This document shows positions 23,570-31,844 of a DNA stretch of 64,000 nt, in pieces (position 1 is the stretch's first letter; each line of letters begins with the position of its first letter). The translations under genes and the position numbers were made by a program. The DNA comes from Oscillospiraceae bacterium. GTDB lineage: Bacteria; Bacillota; Clostridia; Oscillospirales; Ruminococcaceae. The stretch spans positions 1 through 64,000 of the forward strand of contig JAAVID010000013.1 in the NCBI GenBank assembly GCA_014799395.1, in the 5' to 3' direction. The notes under the pieces are model-generated. The model had not been told where the DNA came from. It did not search any database and worked only from the letters and a program-made list of their open reading frames with translations.

Positions 23570-24438
23570 GAAAAATCACCGCTGCCGCAGTGCAGATGAC
23601 CGTTCCCGAAACACGGGAGCTGTCGATAGAGAAAGCCGAGAAACTGGTTCGTCAAGCCGCTTCCGAAGGCGCGAACGTCATTCTGTTGCCGGAGCTTTTC
23701 GAGACGAAATATTTCTGTCAGGAGCGCCGCTACGAGCATTACGAGCTCGCGCTGCCGCTTGACGAAAACCCCGCCGTTACGCGGTTTCGGGAGGTCTCAC
23801 GCGAATTGGGCGTTGTACTGCCAATCAGCTTCTACGAGCGCGATGTAAACGTTTTCTACAACACGGTCGCGATGCTCGACTGCGGCGAACTGCTCGGCGT
23901 GTACCGCAAGACCCATATTCCCGACGATCACTTTTATCAGGAGAAGTTCTACTTCACGCCCGGGAACACGGGCTTTAGGGTCTGGGAAACGCGCTTCGGG
24001 CGAATAGGCGTGGGTATCTGCTGGGATCAGTGGTTCCCCGAGGCGGCACGGTGTATGGCGCTTATGGGCGCGGAGCTGCTGCTCTACCCTACCGCGATAG
24101 GCAGCGAGCCTATCATCGAATGCGACAGCATGCCACACTGGAGACGCTGTATGCAGGGGCACGCGGCGGCTAATCTCGTTCCCGTTATCGCGGCGAACCG
24201 CGTCGGCACGGAGACCGTTACGCCCGACGACGGCAACGCGGGTCAGTCGAGCGCGCTGACGTTTTACGGTTCGAGCTTCATCACCGATGAACGAGGTGAA
24301 ATTATTGAAAGCGCCGACCGCACCTCCGACTGCGTTCTGCTTCGCGAGATCGACCTTGACGAAGCATGCGTTTTCCGTCGGGAGTGGGGAGTGTTCCGCG
24401 ACAGACGACCCGAAATGTACGGGCAGATAACGAAGTAA
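23566..24438 (+). CDS. aguB: N-carbamoylputrescine amidase
   Basis: A 290-residue nitrilase-superfamily enzyme that hydrolyses N-carbamoylputrescine to putrescine. The catalytic triad is visible: Glu in LLPELFE, Lys in YRKTHIPDD, and Cys in GVGICWDQWFPE. The AguB-type segments HFYQEKFYFTPG and GSSFITDERGEI fit. Overlaps the NUDIX gene. Its stop is only 5 bp from the convergent stop of azlD, with no obvious terminator between them. Confidence 0.93.
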   Translation: MRKITAAAVQMTVPETRELSIEKAEKLVRQAASEGANVILLPELFETKYFCQERRYEHYELALPLDENPAVTRFREVSRELGVVLPISFYERDVNVFYNTVAMLDCGELLGVYRKTHIPDDHFYQEKFYFTPGNTGFRVWETRFGRIGVGICWDQWFPEAARCMALMGAELLLYPTAIGSEPIIECDSMPHWRRCMQGHAAANLVPVIAANRVGTETVTPDDGNAGQSSALTFYGSSFITDERGEIIESADRTSDCVLLREIDLDEACVFRREWGVFRDRRPEMYGQITK

Positions 24439-24443
24439 AACGT

Positions 24444-24773
24444 TTACACGAACACAAAATTGACGAGCAGCATATACAAGCCGGTTCCCGCGGCAATGGA
24501 CAGCAGCATATTCCGCTTCCAAACGTGCAGCGCGACGATAACGACAAGCGAGATAAGCTCGGGCAAGCCGTGGCTTCCGGCGAGCACGTTCACGTTCTTG
24601 AAGCCGTAGACGACAAGCAGTCCGAGCGCCGCGCCCGTGAGCGCCTTGCCGAGGTACTCGACGTATTTCGGCACGGGCTTTTTTCCGCTGAACACGAAGA
24701 ACGGCAGAAACCGCGTGAGCATTGTTCCCACTGACACCGCCGCGATCATTACGGCTGTCTGTAAGGAGGTCAT
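24444..24773 (-). CDS. azlD: Branched-chain amino-acid exporter subunit AzlD
   Basis: A 109-residue protein with three to four hydrophobic helices: AAVSVGTMLTRFLPFFVF, GKALTGAALGLLVVYGF and LISLVVIVALHVW. This is the AzlD small-subunit pattern. With AzlC it forms a branched-chain amino-acid exporter. The ATG at 24773 overlaps the azlC stop (ATGA) and GGAGGT-type spacing is present in the end of azlC. Confidence 0.85.
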   Translation of the reverse strand: MTSLQTAVMIAAVSVGTMLTRFLPFFVFSGKKPVPKYVEYLGKALTGAALGLLVVYGFKNVNVLAGSHGLPELISLVVIVALHVWKRNMLLSIAAGTGLYMLLVNFVFV

Positions 24774-25471
24774 GACTTGCCCTCCCCCATTGCTTTCTCG
24801 ATCGGCTTGCGAAGCAGCGTCAGCACGATAAGTATCACCGCCATTGACGGGATTATAAAGCTGTCGCTTCCGAAAATCAGCAGGCAGACGAGCGCCGCCG
24901 CAAGCCCTATTATCGACGACAGATGCGACTTTTCTTTCAGCCAGTTGTCGACGAAGATCACGAGCAGCAGCGCCGTCATTACGAAATCCAGTCCGGGCAG
25001 TTCGATATGTATGAACGAGCCCGCAAGCGCCCCGATAGCCGCGCCGCTCACCCAGTACAGCTGGTTCAGTATGGTCACCCAGAAGTAGAACCAACCGCGG
25101 TCAACGTCCTCGGGAACGTCGGCGGTGCAGTTTATTGAAAAGCTCTCGTCGCACAGCCCGAATATCAGATACCAACGCTTTTTGCCCGATTTTTTATACT
25201 TGTCCAGCATGGCGATCCCGTAAAACAGATGACGAGCGTTCACCATTATCGCCATTAGGAACGCGTTCAGCGGGTCGAACGCGCCGCACAGCATATCCAC
25301 AGCCACGAACTCCATTGACCCCGCGAAAACGACCGCCGCCATAAAAATCGGCGCGGCAGCCGACAGTCCCGACGTCCGCGCATAAATTCCGTAAGCCGCG
25401 CCCAGAAACAGAAACCCCGTCATTATCGGGATAGTTTTAGGGAACGCGGCTTTCAGTGCTTTAGTGTTCAC
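24770..25471 (-). CDS. azlC: Branched-chain amino-acid exporter subunit AzlC
   Basis: A 233-residue membrane protein of the AzlC family. It has FPKTIPIMTGFLFLGAAYG, VFAGSMEFVAVDML, MVNARHLFYGIAMLDKYK and LCDESFSINC, all family signatures. It is the large subunit of the AzlCD exporter. It overlaps the 3' end of whiA by 11 bp, placing amino-acid export in the same transcript as the cell-wall/division genes. Confidence 0.9.
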   Translation of the reverse strand: MNTKALKAAFPKTIPIMTGFLFLGAAYGIYARTSGLSAAAPIFMAAVVFAGSMEFVAVDMLCGAFDPLNAFLMAIMVNARHLFYGIAMLDKYKKSGKKRWYLIFGLCDESFSINCTADVPEDVDRGWFYFWVTILNQLYWVSGAAIGALAGSFIHIELPGLDFVMTALLLVIFVDNWLKEKSHLSSIIGLAAALVCLLIFGSDSFIIPSMAVILIVLTLLRKPIEKAMGEGKS

Positions 25472-26357
25472 TTTTTAATTCCTCCGCGATCTGCGATAAT
25501 TTTTTCAGACGGTGATTAAGTCCGCTCCGCGAGATAGGACGCTTACCCTCGGACAACATTACGCACAGCTCCGACAGCGAGCTTTCGGGGTTCTCCAGCC
25601 GCAGCAGCGCAGTTTCGCGAAGCTCCGCCGACAGCGACTCCAGTCCCGCCGTCTCGATGATATACTCGATGTCGCGGCGGCTTTTCTCGCTCGCGGCGAC
25701 CGTTTTGTCGAGATTTGCGCTGTCGCAGTTTACGCACCTGTTCGCGCGGTTGCGTATGTCCTTTTCTATCTTCACCTGCATTATTTCGAGCGCGTGGATA
25801 CCCGCGCCGATGTAGGTCAGGAAATCCTCTATGACCTCGCTTGTCTTAGCGTATAATACGTTGTTTTTATTCCGTATAGTAGATTTTATTTTTATCCCGT
25901 GCTCCGCGATAAAGCCTTTCAGCGGCTCAATACGTTCGCTTTCGGGGAGAACCATTTCGAGATGATACTCCTTTTTCGGGTCGGTGACGCTTCCGCAGCA
26001 CATAAAAACGCCGCGCAGAAACGCTCCGCCGTCCGCGTCGTTGCCCGACACGACCGAGGTATTCACCGACGAAAAGTTTCCGAACCGCTCCGCAACGCGC
26101 CGCGACTTCACGCCGAAAGTGTAGAGCGAACCGCCGTTCTTGACCAGTCGGGTCACTTCAACGCGCTCGTTCGGGAACACCGTCTCGGCGAGCGAACGCG
26201 CCGCCGCGATAAGGTCGTTGTTCTCCGTCTGGATAACGGGCTTGCCGTTCACGAGCCTGCCCGCGTAGAACATTCCGTACAGCATTGCCGCCGCTTCGTT
26301 TTCGGGAAGCTCGCGAATGTCGCACAGTTCTTTTTTTATATCGGAAGAGAATGACAT
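25461..26357 (-). CDS. whiA: WhiA, DNA-binding / sporulation-division regulator
   Basis: A 298-residue WhiA homologue. The N-terminal half is the LAGLIDADG-like fold with AFLRGVFMCCGSVTDPKKEYHLE. The C-terminal helix-turn-helix is LRLENPESSLSELCVMLSE then ISRSGLNHRLKKL. In Gram-positive bacteria WhiA influences division and chromosome segregation. It is usually part of a rapZ-yvcK-whiA cluster; here yvcK is not present and a membrane protein gene takes that place. Confidence 0.95.
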   Translation of the reverse strand: MSFSSDIKKELCDIRELPENEAAAMLYGMFYAGRLVNGKPVIQTENNDLIAAARSLAETVFPNERVEVTRLVKNGGSLYTFGVKSRRVAERFGNFSSVNTSVVSGNDADGGAFLRGVFMCCGSVTDPKKEYHLEMVLPESERIEPLKGFIAEHGIKIKSTIRNKNNVLYAKTSEVIEDFLTYIGAGIHALEIMQVKIEKDIRNRANRCVNCDSANLDKTVAASEKSRRDIEYIIETAGLESLSAELRETALLRLENPESSLSELCVMLSEGKRPISRSGLNHRLKKLSQIAEELKSEH

Positions 26358-26383
26358 TTTGAGCCCCCATTATATAAGAGAAT

Positions 26384-26869
26384 TTATCCGCTTGCTCTTT
26401 CGTTTATGTATCGACATAATGCCGTAAACTGATGAGTATCCTGAAACTTCTTGTGATTTTTAGGGGTGCTTAACGCTTCGTCGGGAACATCTTCATCATA
26501 GAATGTAATACACTCCCCATCGGATAATGTAATAACAAGCTCCACACGAGCGGAAGAACCGTATCGGCTGTGAGAAAAACCTGCCTGCGTTGAAGCCGAT
26601 TTGATCTCCGAAAAGCGATATATATGCTTAAGAAACGCCGCACGAAAAACGACCTTTTCATCATCGGCTGAAAATTCACATTTTCTAAGCAGGTATATCG
26701 GCAAAAGCGATATGACAAATAAAGTTATGACAATAATATATCCGACCCCGAACCTATCAAGTCCGGAATTCACACAAACCACAGCCCCGCCAATTATTAC
26801 CGCGATCGGGATTATAATACTATAAGCAAAACAAATTCCGTTTTTACTGTTGTTAAATTTTCCGGTCAT
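26384..26869 (-). CDS. Two-helix membrane protein with PH-like domain
   Basis: 161 residues. Two adjacent hydrophobic segments (about 14-34 and 44-64), then a beta-rich soluble part with CEFSADDEKVVFRAAFLKHIYRFSEIKSA, as in YcxB/PH-domain-like proteins. The start at 26869 follows AAAGGGAG. It sits between rapZ and whiA, where yvcK normally lies. Codon use looks slightly more AT-rich than in its neighbours. Function unknown. Confidence 0.65.
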   Translation of the reverse strand: MTGKFNNSKNGICFAYSIIIPIAVIIGGAVVCVNSGLDRFGVGYIIVITLFVISLLPIYLLRKCEFSADDEKVVFRAAFLKHIYRFSEIKSASTQAGFSHSRYGSSARVELVITLSDGECITFYDEDVPDEALSTPKNHKKFQDTHQFTALCRYINERASG

Positions 26870-26908
26870 ATTCTCACTCCCTTTCAGACCAGCCATACGA
26901 ATACCGAT

Positions 26909-27772
26909 TTAACGCCCTTTTTCAATATCACGGTGAACTATCCGCACCTTGCACTCCTTTTCCCGCAAATGCTCCGCCGTTCTTTCGGCGAACGTAATGC
27001 TCCTGTGCTTGCCGCCCGTGCAGCCGAACGCGATAACGAGCCTGCTTTTGCCCTCGCTTATGTAGCACGGCAGCAGGAAATCCACCATATCCCAAATTTT
27101 ATTCTCCAACGTCTGCGACTGCTCGTACTTCATTACATAGTCGCGGACTTCCTTGTCGAGACCCGTCTTTGGCTTTAACTCGGGAACGTAGAACGGATTG
27201 GGCAGACATCTCACGTCGAACACCAGGTCCGCTTCTCCGGGAACGCCGTACTTAAAGCCGAAGCTCATACAGCTTACGATAATGCTGTCACTCGGCTTGT
27301 CCAGAAACAGCTCGGCTATCTGACCTTTGAGCTGCGCGGTAGTCAGCAGCGAGCTGTCGATAAGATAGTCCGCGTTGGCGCGAATGTCGCTCAGCAGCTC
27401 CTCCTCCGCGTCGATAGCCTTGGACAGGTCGCCGCCCGAAACCTCGTCGAGAGGGTGCTTGCGGCGCGTTTCGCTGTAACGCTTCATCAGCACTTCCTTT
27501 GAAGCCTCGAGAAACAGCACCTTAACGTCTATCCCGTCCGTGTTCGCAAGCCCGGAGATACCCTCCGAGAGCTTTAAAAACAGCGTTCCGCCGCGAATAT
27601 CGGTAACTATCGCGACCTTATTTATTTCTCCGTTTTCGCTGCATATCGCGGCGAAATTCGGGATAAGCTGCGGCGGCATATTGTCAATGCAGAAATATCC
27701 TATATCCTCTAACACCTTGATAGCCGAGGACTTTCCGCCGCCCGACATTCCCGTAACGATAATAAATTCCAT
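26909..27772 (-). CDS. rapZ: RapZ/YvcJ nucleotide-binding protein
   Basis: A 287-residue RapZ family protein. Walker A is VTGMSGGGKSSAIKVLEDIG; other signatures are CIDNMPPQLIP, SFGFKYGVPGEADLVFDVRCLPNPF in two parts, and GCTGGKHRS. In enterobacteria RapZ controls glmS through small RNAs; in Firmicutes YvcJ binds nucleotides and affects competence and envelope. The ATG at 27772 after AGGTGA is preferred to one inside murB. Confidence 0.95.
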   Translation of the reverse strand: MEFIIVTGMSGGGKSSAIKVLEDIGYFCIDNMPPQLIPNFAAICSENGEINKVAIVTDIRGGTLFLKLSEGISGLANTDGIDVKVLFLEASKEVLMKRYSETRRKHPLDEVSGGDLSKAIDAEEELLSDIRANADYLIDSSLLTTAQLKGQIAELFLDKPSDSIIVSCMSFGFKYGVPGEADLVFDVRCLPNPFYVPELKPKTGLDKEVRDYVMKYEQSQTLENKIWDMVDFLLPCYISEGKSRLVIAFGCTGGKHRSITFAERTAEHLREKECKVRIVHRDIEKGR

Positions 27773-27776
27773 AAAA

Positions 27777-28676
27777 TCACCTGTCAACTATCAGCATTTC
27801 GCACTCCAACTCCACGCCCTTTTTCTCGCGGACTACCGTCTTGATATGCCCGACAAGCTCCATAACGTCCTCGAACGTAGCGCCGCCGCGGTTGATAACA
27901 AATCCGCTGTGCTTCTCGCTGACCTGTGCGCCGCCTACCGTGCAGCCCTTTAGTCCGCATTCCTCTATAAGCGCCGCCGCGAAATAGCCCTCGGGACGCT
28001 TGAACGTGCTGCCGCAGCTCGGATATTCAAGCGGCTGTTTGTCGCGGCGCTTCTGCATAAGTTCGTCCATTTTCGCTTTTATCGCGCTTTTTTCGCCGTT
28101 TTTGAGCTCCATTGTTACCGAAAGAACGCAGAAGCCGTTTTCGGAGAACACGCTGTGACGATAGGAAAGCCCCATTTCCTCCGCCGGCAGCTCGACGACA
28201 TTTCCGCTTCCGTCAACGCACCGAGCGGACTTGACTATATCTTTCATCTCGCCGCCGTAAGCGCCCGCGTTCATGTACAGCGCGCCGCCCACCGAGCCGG
28301 GTATTCCGTACAGACATTCCATTCCCGAAAGCGAATTCTCAAGCGCCGCACCGCACACCGCCGAGAGAGCCGCGCCCGCGCCCGCCGTTACGGTGTTCCC
28401 GTCGACCGAGATACCGCCGAGCGCCGCACCTATCGCGATAACCACGCCGCCGAACCTTTTTATCAGCAGATTGCTCCCCTTGCCGAGAATAAAGTACGGA
28501 ACATCGTTTTCGCGGCAGACGTTCAAGAGCTCGATAAGGCACTCCCCGGAGTTCGGCTCGGCGAAGATGTCACACTCGCCGCCTATCTTCATCGAGGTCT
28601 TTGCGGCGAGAGCGAAATTTTCCTCAAAACGGCAGTTATACTTATTGCAGACAGCTTTTATCCCGCTATATCCCAT
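27777..28676 (-). CDS. murB: UDP-N-acetylenolpyruvoylglucosamine reductase
   Basis: A 299-residue MurB. FAD-binding segments FILGKGSNLLI and GIPGSVGGALYMNAGAYGGE are present, with the proton-donor Ser in SCGSTFKRPEG and AALIEECGLKG then VGGAQVSEKHSGFVIN. It reduces UDP-GlcNAc-enolpyruvate to UDP-MurNAc using NADPH in peptidoglycan synthesis. It lies in a minus-strand run directly before rapZ, a common Firmicutes order. Confidence 0.95.
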   Translation of the reverse strand: MGYSGIKAVCNKYNCRFEENFALAAKTSMKIGGECDIFAEPNSGECLIELLNVCRENDVPYFILGKGSNLLIKRFGGVVIAIGAALGGISVDGNTVTAGAGAALSAVCGAALENSLSGMECLYGIPGSVGGALYMNAGAYGGEMKDIVKSARCVDGSGNVVELPAEEMGLSYRHSVFSENGFCVLSVTMELKNGEKSAIKAKMDELMQKRRDKQPLEYPSCGSTFKRPEGYFAAALIEECGLKGCTVGGAQVSEKHSGFVINRGGATFEDVMELVGHIKTVVREKKGVELECEMLIVDR

Positions 28677-28730
28677 ATTCCCCTCCGTCGCAATTCGGGG
28701 ACGAATCGCTCCGTCCCCGTTACTGTTTAA

Positions 28731-29684
28731 TTACTCTGCAATAGTATATAGGAAAGCCGCGCCGATTATTCCCGCATCGTTGCCGAGCTTGCAAATGTCG
28801 AGCTTTGTCGACTTTTCGGGGTCTATGCAGTAGCTGTCGCGCGTTACTATCTCGCCTAGGGGCTTTGTGAGGTTCTCGCCCTCCTTGCAGATACCGCCGC
28901 CTATCAGCAGTACCTCGGGCTGGAACGTGTTTACGATATTTGTAAGTCCGCAGCCTAAGTACTCGATGTACATATTCACAACGCCCTTTGCGGCAGCGTC
29001 GTCGGCTCTCATACCGTCGAACGCGGTCTTGCCGTCGACGTTGTCGAGCGAACCCGCGATCTCCCACATCCTGGAGTCCCTATGCGCCTCCATTGCTTCC
29101 TTTGTCATATTGATGAGCGCGGTCGCCGAGGAATACGCCTCAAAACAGCCCTTTCGTCCGCAAGCGCACTGCCGTCCGTTGTACTCGATAACGGTATGTC
29201 CGAGCTCCGCGCCGCAGAAGTTGAAGCCCGTGTAAATTTTTCCGTCTATGATTATTCCGCCGCCTACGCCCGTTCCGAGGGTCACAACAACTACGTTCTT
29301 GTAGCCCTTGCCCGCGCCCGCGAGGACTTCGCCGAACGCCGCCGCGTTAGCGTCGTTCTCAACATAAAGCGGCTTGTCGAGGAACTTCTTGAACAACGCG
29401 CGGAGGTCGGTGTTGTTGAAGCCGAGATTGCACGAATACAGCACCGTTCCGCTGTTGCGGTTGGCAACGCCCGGAGTGCCGATACCGATAGACTTTATCT
29501 CTCCTATCGTTACCTTAGCCTCGCCCAGCGCCTTCCACATCGTGTCCACCATGGACTTTACGATCTCCTCGGCGGGACGGGGGAGATTTGTCGGCGCTGT
29601 CGCCTTTGCCACTATGTTGTAATTCTCGTCGACCAGACCCACCTTGATGTTCGTGCCGCCGAGATCAATGCCTATGTTATACAT
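28731..29684 (-). CDS. glcK: ROK family glucokinase
   Basis: A 317-residue ROK protein. The ATP motif DLGGTNIKVG is at the N-terminus, GTGVGGGIIIDGKI in the middle, and the ROK zinc motif CACGRKGCFE follows GAELGHTVI (catalytic Asp in VENDANAAA). It phosphorylates glucose in the cytoplasm. The gene follows hprK at 38 bp, linking sugar phosphorylation with carbon catabolite control. Start after AGGAG. Confidence 0.9.
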   Translation of the reverse strand: MYNIGIDLGGTNIKVGLVDENYNIVAKATAPTNLPRPAEEIVKSMVDTMWKALGEAKVTIGEIKSIGIGTPGVANRNSGTVLYSCNLGFNNTDLRALFKKFLDKPLYVENDANAAAFGEVLAGAGKGYKNVVVVTLGTGVGGGIIIDGKIYTGFNFCGAELGHTVIEYNGRQCACGRKGCFEAYSSATALINMTKEAMEAHRDSRMWEIAGSLDNVDGKTAFDGMRADDAAAKGVVNMYIEYLGCGLTNIVNTFQPEVLLIGGGICKEGENLTKPLGEIVTRDSYCIDPEKSTKLDICKLGNDAGIIGAAFLYTIAE

Positions 29685-29722
29685 ATGAATTACTCCTGTT
29701 CAAAATCAAATTCGCCGAAAAA

Positions 29723-30694
29723 TTACAAATTCAAGTCGGACATGATCTCCTCGCTGTCGGAATCCATACCGAGCTGGCGGAGCAGATCCTTAGCCGCGTT
29801 GTAGCCCATTTTCTTCTGGCGGTTGTTCATCGCCGCTACCTCGAGGATCACGGCGAGGTTACGTCCGGGCTTTACGGGGATATTCAGCAGCGGCACTTTA
29901 ACGCCGAGAATGGTCATATAATGCGTGTCCACGCCCATTCTGTCGTAGGTCTTTTCGGGGTTCCAGAGCTCCATTTCAACGACCATATCTATCTTCTCGG
30001 ACAGCTTTACCGAGCCGATACCGAACAGCTGGCGCGCGTTTACGATACCGATGCCGCGAAGCTCCAGAAAGTGACGGATATTGTCAGGCGACGAACCTAC
30101 CAGCGTGATGTTGGAAGCCTTGCGTATCTCCACCGCGTCGTCCGCGATAAGTCTGTGACCGCGCTTTACGAGCTCAACGGCGGTCTCGCTCTTACCTACG
30201 CCGCTCTCGCCCATTATCATAACGCCCTCGCCGTATATCTCGATAAGAACGCCGTGGCGCGTGATCCTCGGCGCGAGCTGCATATTCAGGAACGCCATCA
30301 GCTTGGAGATAAACACGGTGGTGTTCTCCTCGGTGCGCATAATGGGTATCTCATAATTGGAGGCGATCTCCAGCATTTCGGGGAAAACTTCCTCGTTGCG
30401 CGTAATGATAAGCGCGGGGAAACGATAGCTCAACAGGTCCTCAATGCGCTTTCTGCGGACGTCGGGCTCGAGCCCCTGAAGATAAGCGCTTTCCATTTTT
30501 CCCATTACCTGGATACGTTTGTTGTCAAAATATTCATAAAAACCCGCGAGCTGAAGTCCGGGGCGGTTTACGTCGTTATTCGAGATAAGACGGTTCTCGC
30601 CGTTTTCGGGCATATAAAGAATCTCGGGTTTATATTCATCGATAAGTTTTCTGAGCGGGAATGAAAATTCCCTCGTGATCTCCTCAAGGGGCAT
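29723..30694 (-). CDS. hprK: HPr kinase/phosphorylase
   Basis: 323 residues. Walker A is MIMGESGVGKSETAVEL, followed by HRLIADDAVEI and the HprK signature LELRGIGIVNARQLFG; the N-terminal domain has the usual alpha/beta layout. It phosphorylates HPr on Ser46 and removes the phosphate, controlling catabolite repression. The start at 30694 follows AAAGGACA. A longer reading frame extends into the repeat upstream, but that part is not protein-like. Predicted leader of about 230 nt contains repeat copy 2. Confidence 0.95.
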   Translation of the reverse strand: MPLEEITREFSFPLRKLIDEYKPEILYMPENGENRLISNNDVNRPGLQLAGFYEYFDNKRIQVMGKMESAYLQGLEPDVRRKRIEDLLSYRFPALIITRNEEVFPEMLEIASNYEIPIMRTEENTTVFISKLMAFLNMQLAPRITRHGVLIEIYGEGVMIMGESGVGKSETAVELVKRGHRLIADDAVEIRKASNITLVGSSPDNIRHFLELRGIGIVNARQLFGIGSVKLSEKIDMVVEMELWNPEKTYDRMGVDTHYMTILGVKVPLLNIPVKPGRNLAVILEVAAMNNRQKKMGYNAAKDLLRQLGMDSDSEEIMSDLNL

Positions 30695-30740
30695 AGCAAT
30701 GTCCTTTCTCGGGCGTTGAACGTCCGAATGTTTATTTTTA

Positions 30741-30913
30741 GGCAACGCCGCGCAATTATTGTCGAGTGGTTGCGCAGTCAGATTTTTCGTCAGATCGTGC
30801 AATGAGGACGACGCAAGGCTGTATGCCTTGCTAGGACGAATTGTGCGATATGACGGAAAATCTGCAAGCAAACACCGACAAAGCCCGTAGGGCGGTAATT
30901 GCGCGGCGTTGCC
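30741..30913. repeat. Palindromic dispersed repeat, copy 2
   Basis: 173 bp, ends GGCAACGCCGCGCAATTA and TAATTGCGCGGCGTTGCC. Differences from copy 1 in the outer arms are paired: T to C, A to G and A to G on the left are matched on the right. The inner stem has matched changes as well (CGTCA/TGACG and ATCG/CGAT). Lies between the hprK promoter and hprK. Confidence 0.9.
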
Positions 30914-30936
30914 ATGGAAACAAGTTTTCAAATAAC

Positions 30937-30965
30937 ATTATACAGCAAATTCTTGAATATTGCAA
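30937..30965 (-). promoter_or_regulatory. Promoter of the hprK operon
   Basis: Minus strand: -35 TTGCAA (30960-30965), 17-bp spacer, -10 TATAAT (30937-30942), 23 bp before repeat copy 2. It probably drives hprK through azlD. Confidence 0.7.
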
Positions 30966-31087
30966 GTGTTTTTTTATATCTTTCGCAATTTTTACGGTGT
31001 GTAAACGTTCTCTTGTTTAGGAAGCGGAAAAAACGTTAATAATTAAGATGTATCTTTTGGGTATTATTGACAATAAAGGAGCTTAAT

Positions 31088-31675
31088 ATGAAGAACATTT
31101 TTGTGACTATCGTACTTATTACGGGAATAATCGTTTCTCTGGCGTTCGCGGCGTTCGAGACATTTGCGGCGGACTGCGGGAATGTTCGAGGAGAGGTTCT
31201 GCGGCTGCATATCCCGGCGAACTCGGACAGCGAAAGCGACCAGGCGGTGAAACTGGAATTGCGCGACTTCCTGCTCGCGGAATACGGCAGCGAGCTGTCT
31301 GACTGCCGCGACCTTTCCGCCGCCGAGGAGAGAGCGCGGGAGCTTCTCCCCGAGATAGAGCGCCGCTCCACCGAGTTTCTCCGCGAGCGCGGCTTCGGCT
31401 ACGGCGCTAAAGCCGAGCTTGCCGATATGTATTTCACCACCCGCGAATACGACCGACTTATCCTCCCCGCGGGCGAATACACCGCGCTTCGGATAACGCT
31501 CGGAAGCGGCGAGGGGCACAACTGGTGGTGCGTGATATTCCCTCAGCTCTGCCTGCCCGCCGTCTCGGAGCAGACCCCCGACAACGCGGAAAACGTGCTG
31601 GAAGCATTCGGAAAGCCGCAGAAAGTAACGGTGAAATTCGCGGTCTACGAGTGGATACAGAAGCTGTTCTCGTAA
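31088..31675 (+). CDS. spoIIR: Stage II sporulation protein R
   Basis: 195 residues. A signal peptide (residues 1-27) is followed by the SpoIIR domain with LRLHIPANSDSESDQAVKLELRD, GYGAKAELADMYFTTREY and LPAGEYTALRITLGSGEGHNWWC (split here). It is secreted from the forespore and triggers SpoIIGA to process pro-sigma-E in the mother cell. Its presence implies endospore formation. The start at 31088 follows AAAGGAG. Lies just upstream of rpoB on the same strand. A convincing forespore-type promoter was not identified. Confidence 0.93.
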   Translation: MKNIFVTIVLITGIIVSLAFAAFETFAADCGNVRGEVLRLHIPANSDSESDQAVKLELRDFLLAEYGSELSDCRDLSAAEERARELLPEIERRSTEFLRERGFGYGAKAELADMYFTTREYDRLILPAGEYTALRITLGSGEGHNWWCVIFPQLCLPAVSEQTPDNAENVLEAFGKPQKVTVKFAVYEWIQKLFS

Positions 31676-31736
31676 ACGCGCCACGGTGAATATCGCGTAA
31701 AATTAACGAATATGTAAATTTTTTTTAAATTTTCTC

Positions 31737-31765
31737 TTGACAAATTGTTCCGTTTGTGGTAAAAT
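31737..31765 (+). promoter_or_regulatory. Promoter for rpoBC
   Basis: -35 TTGACA (31737-31742), 17-bp spacer, -10 TAAAAT (31760-31765), giving a leader of about 70 nt before rpoB. Confidence 0.8.
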
Positions 31766-31844
31766 ATTAAAATGTATCATAATGGAGTTATAGGCTATTT
31801 ATGCCCGTAAATCCGCGCTATTTATTAAGGAGTGATTAAAGCCG

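Noticed and set aside
30695..30931. N-terminal extension of HprK through the repeat
   Set aside because: HprK proteins begin at the ATG at 30694, which has a proper binding site; the extension is repeat sequence.
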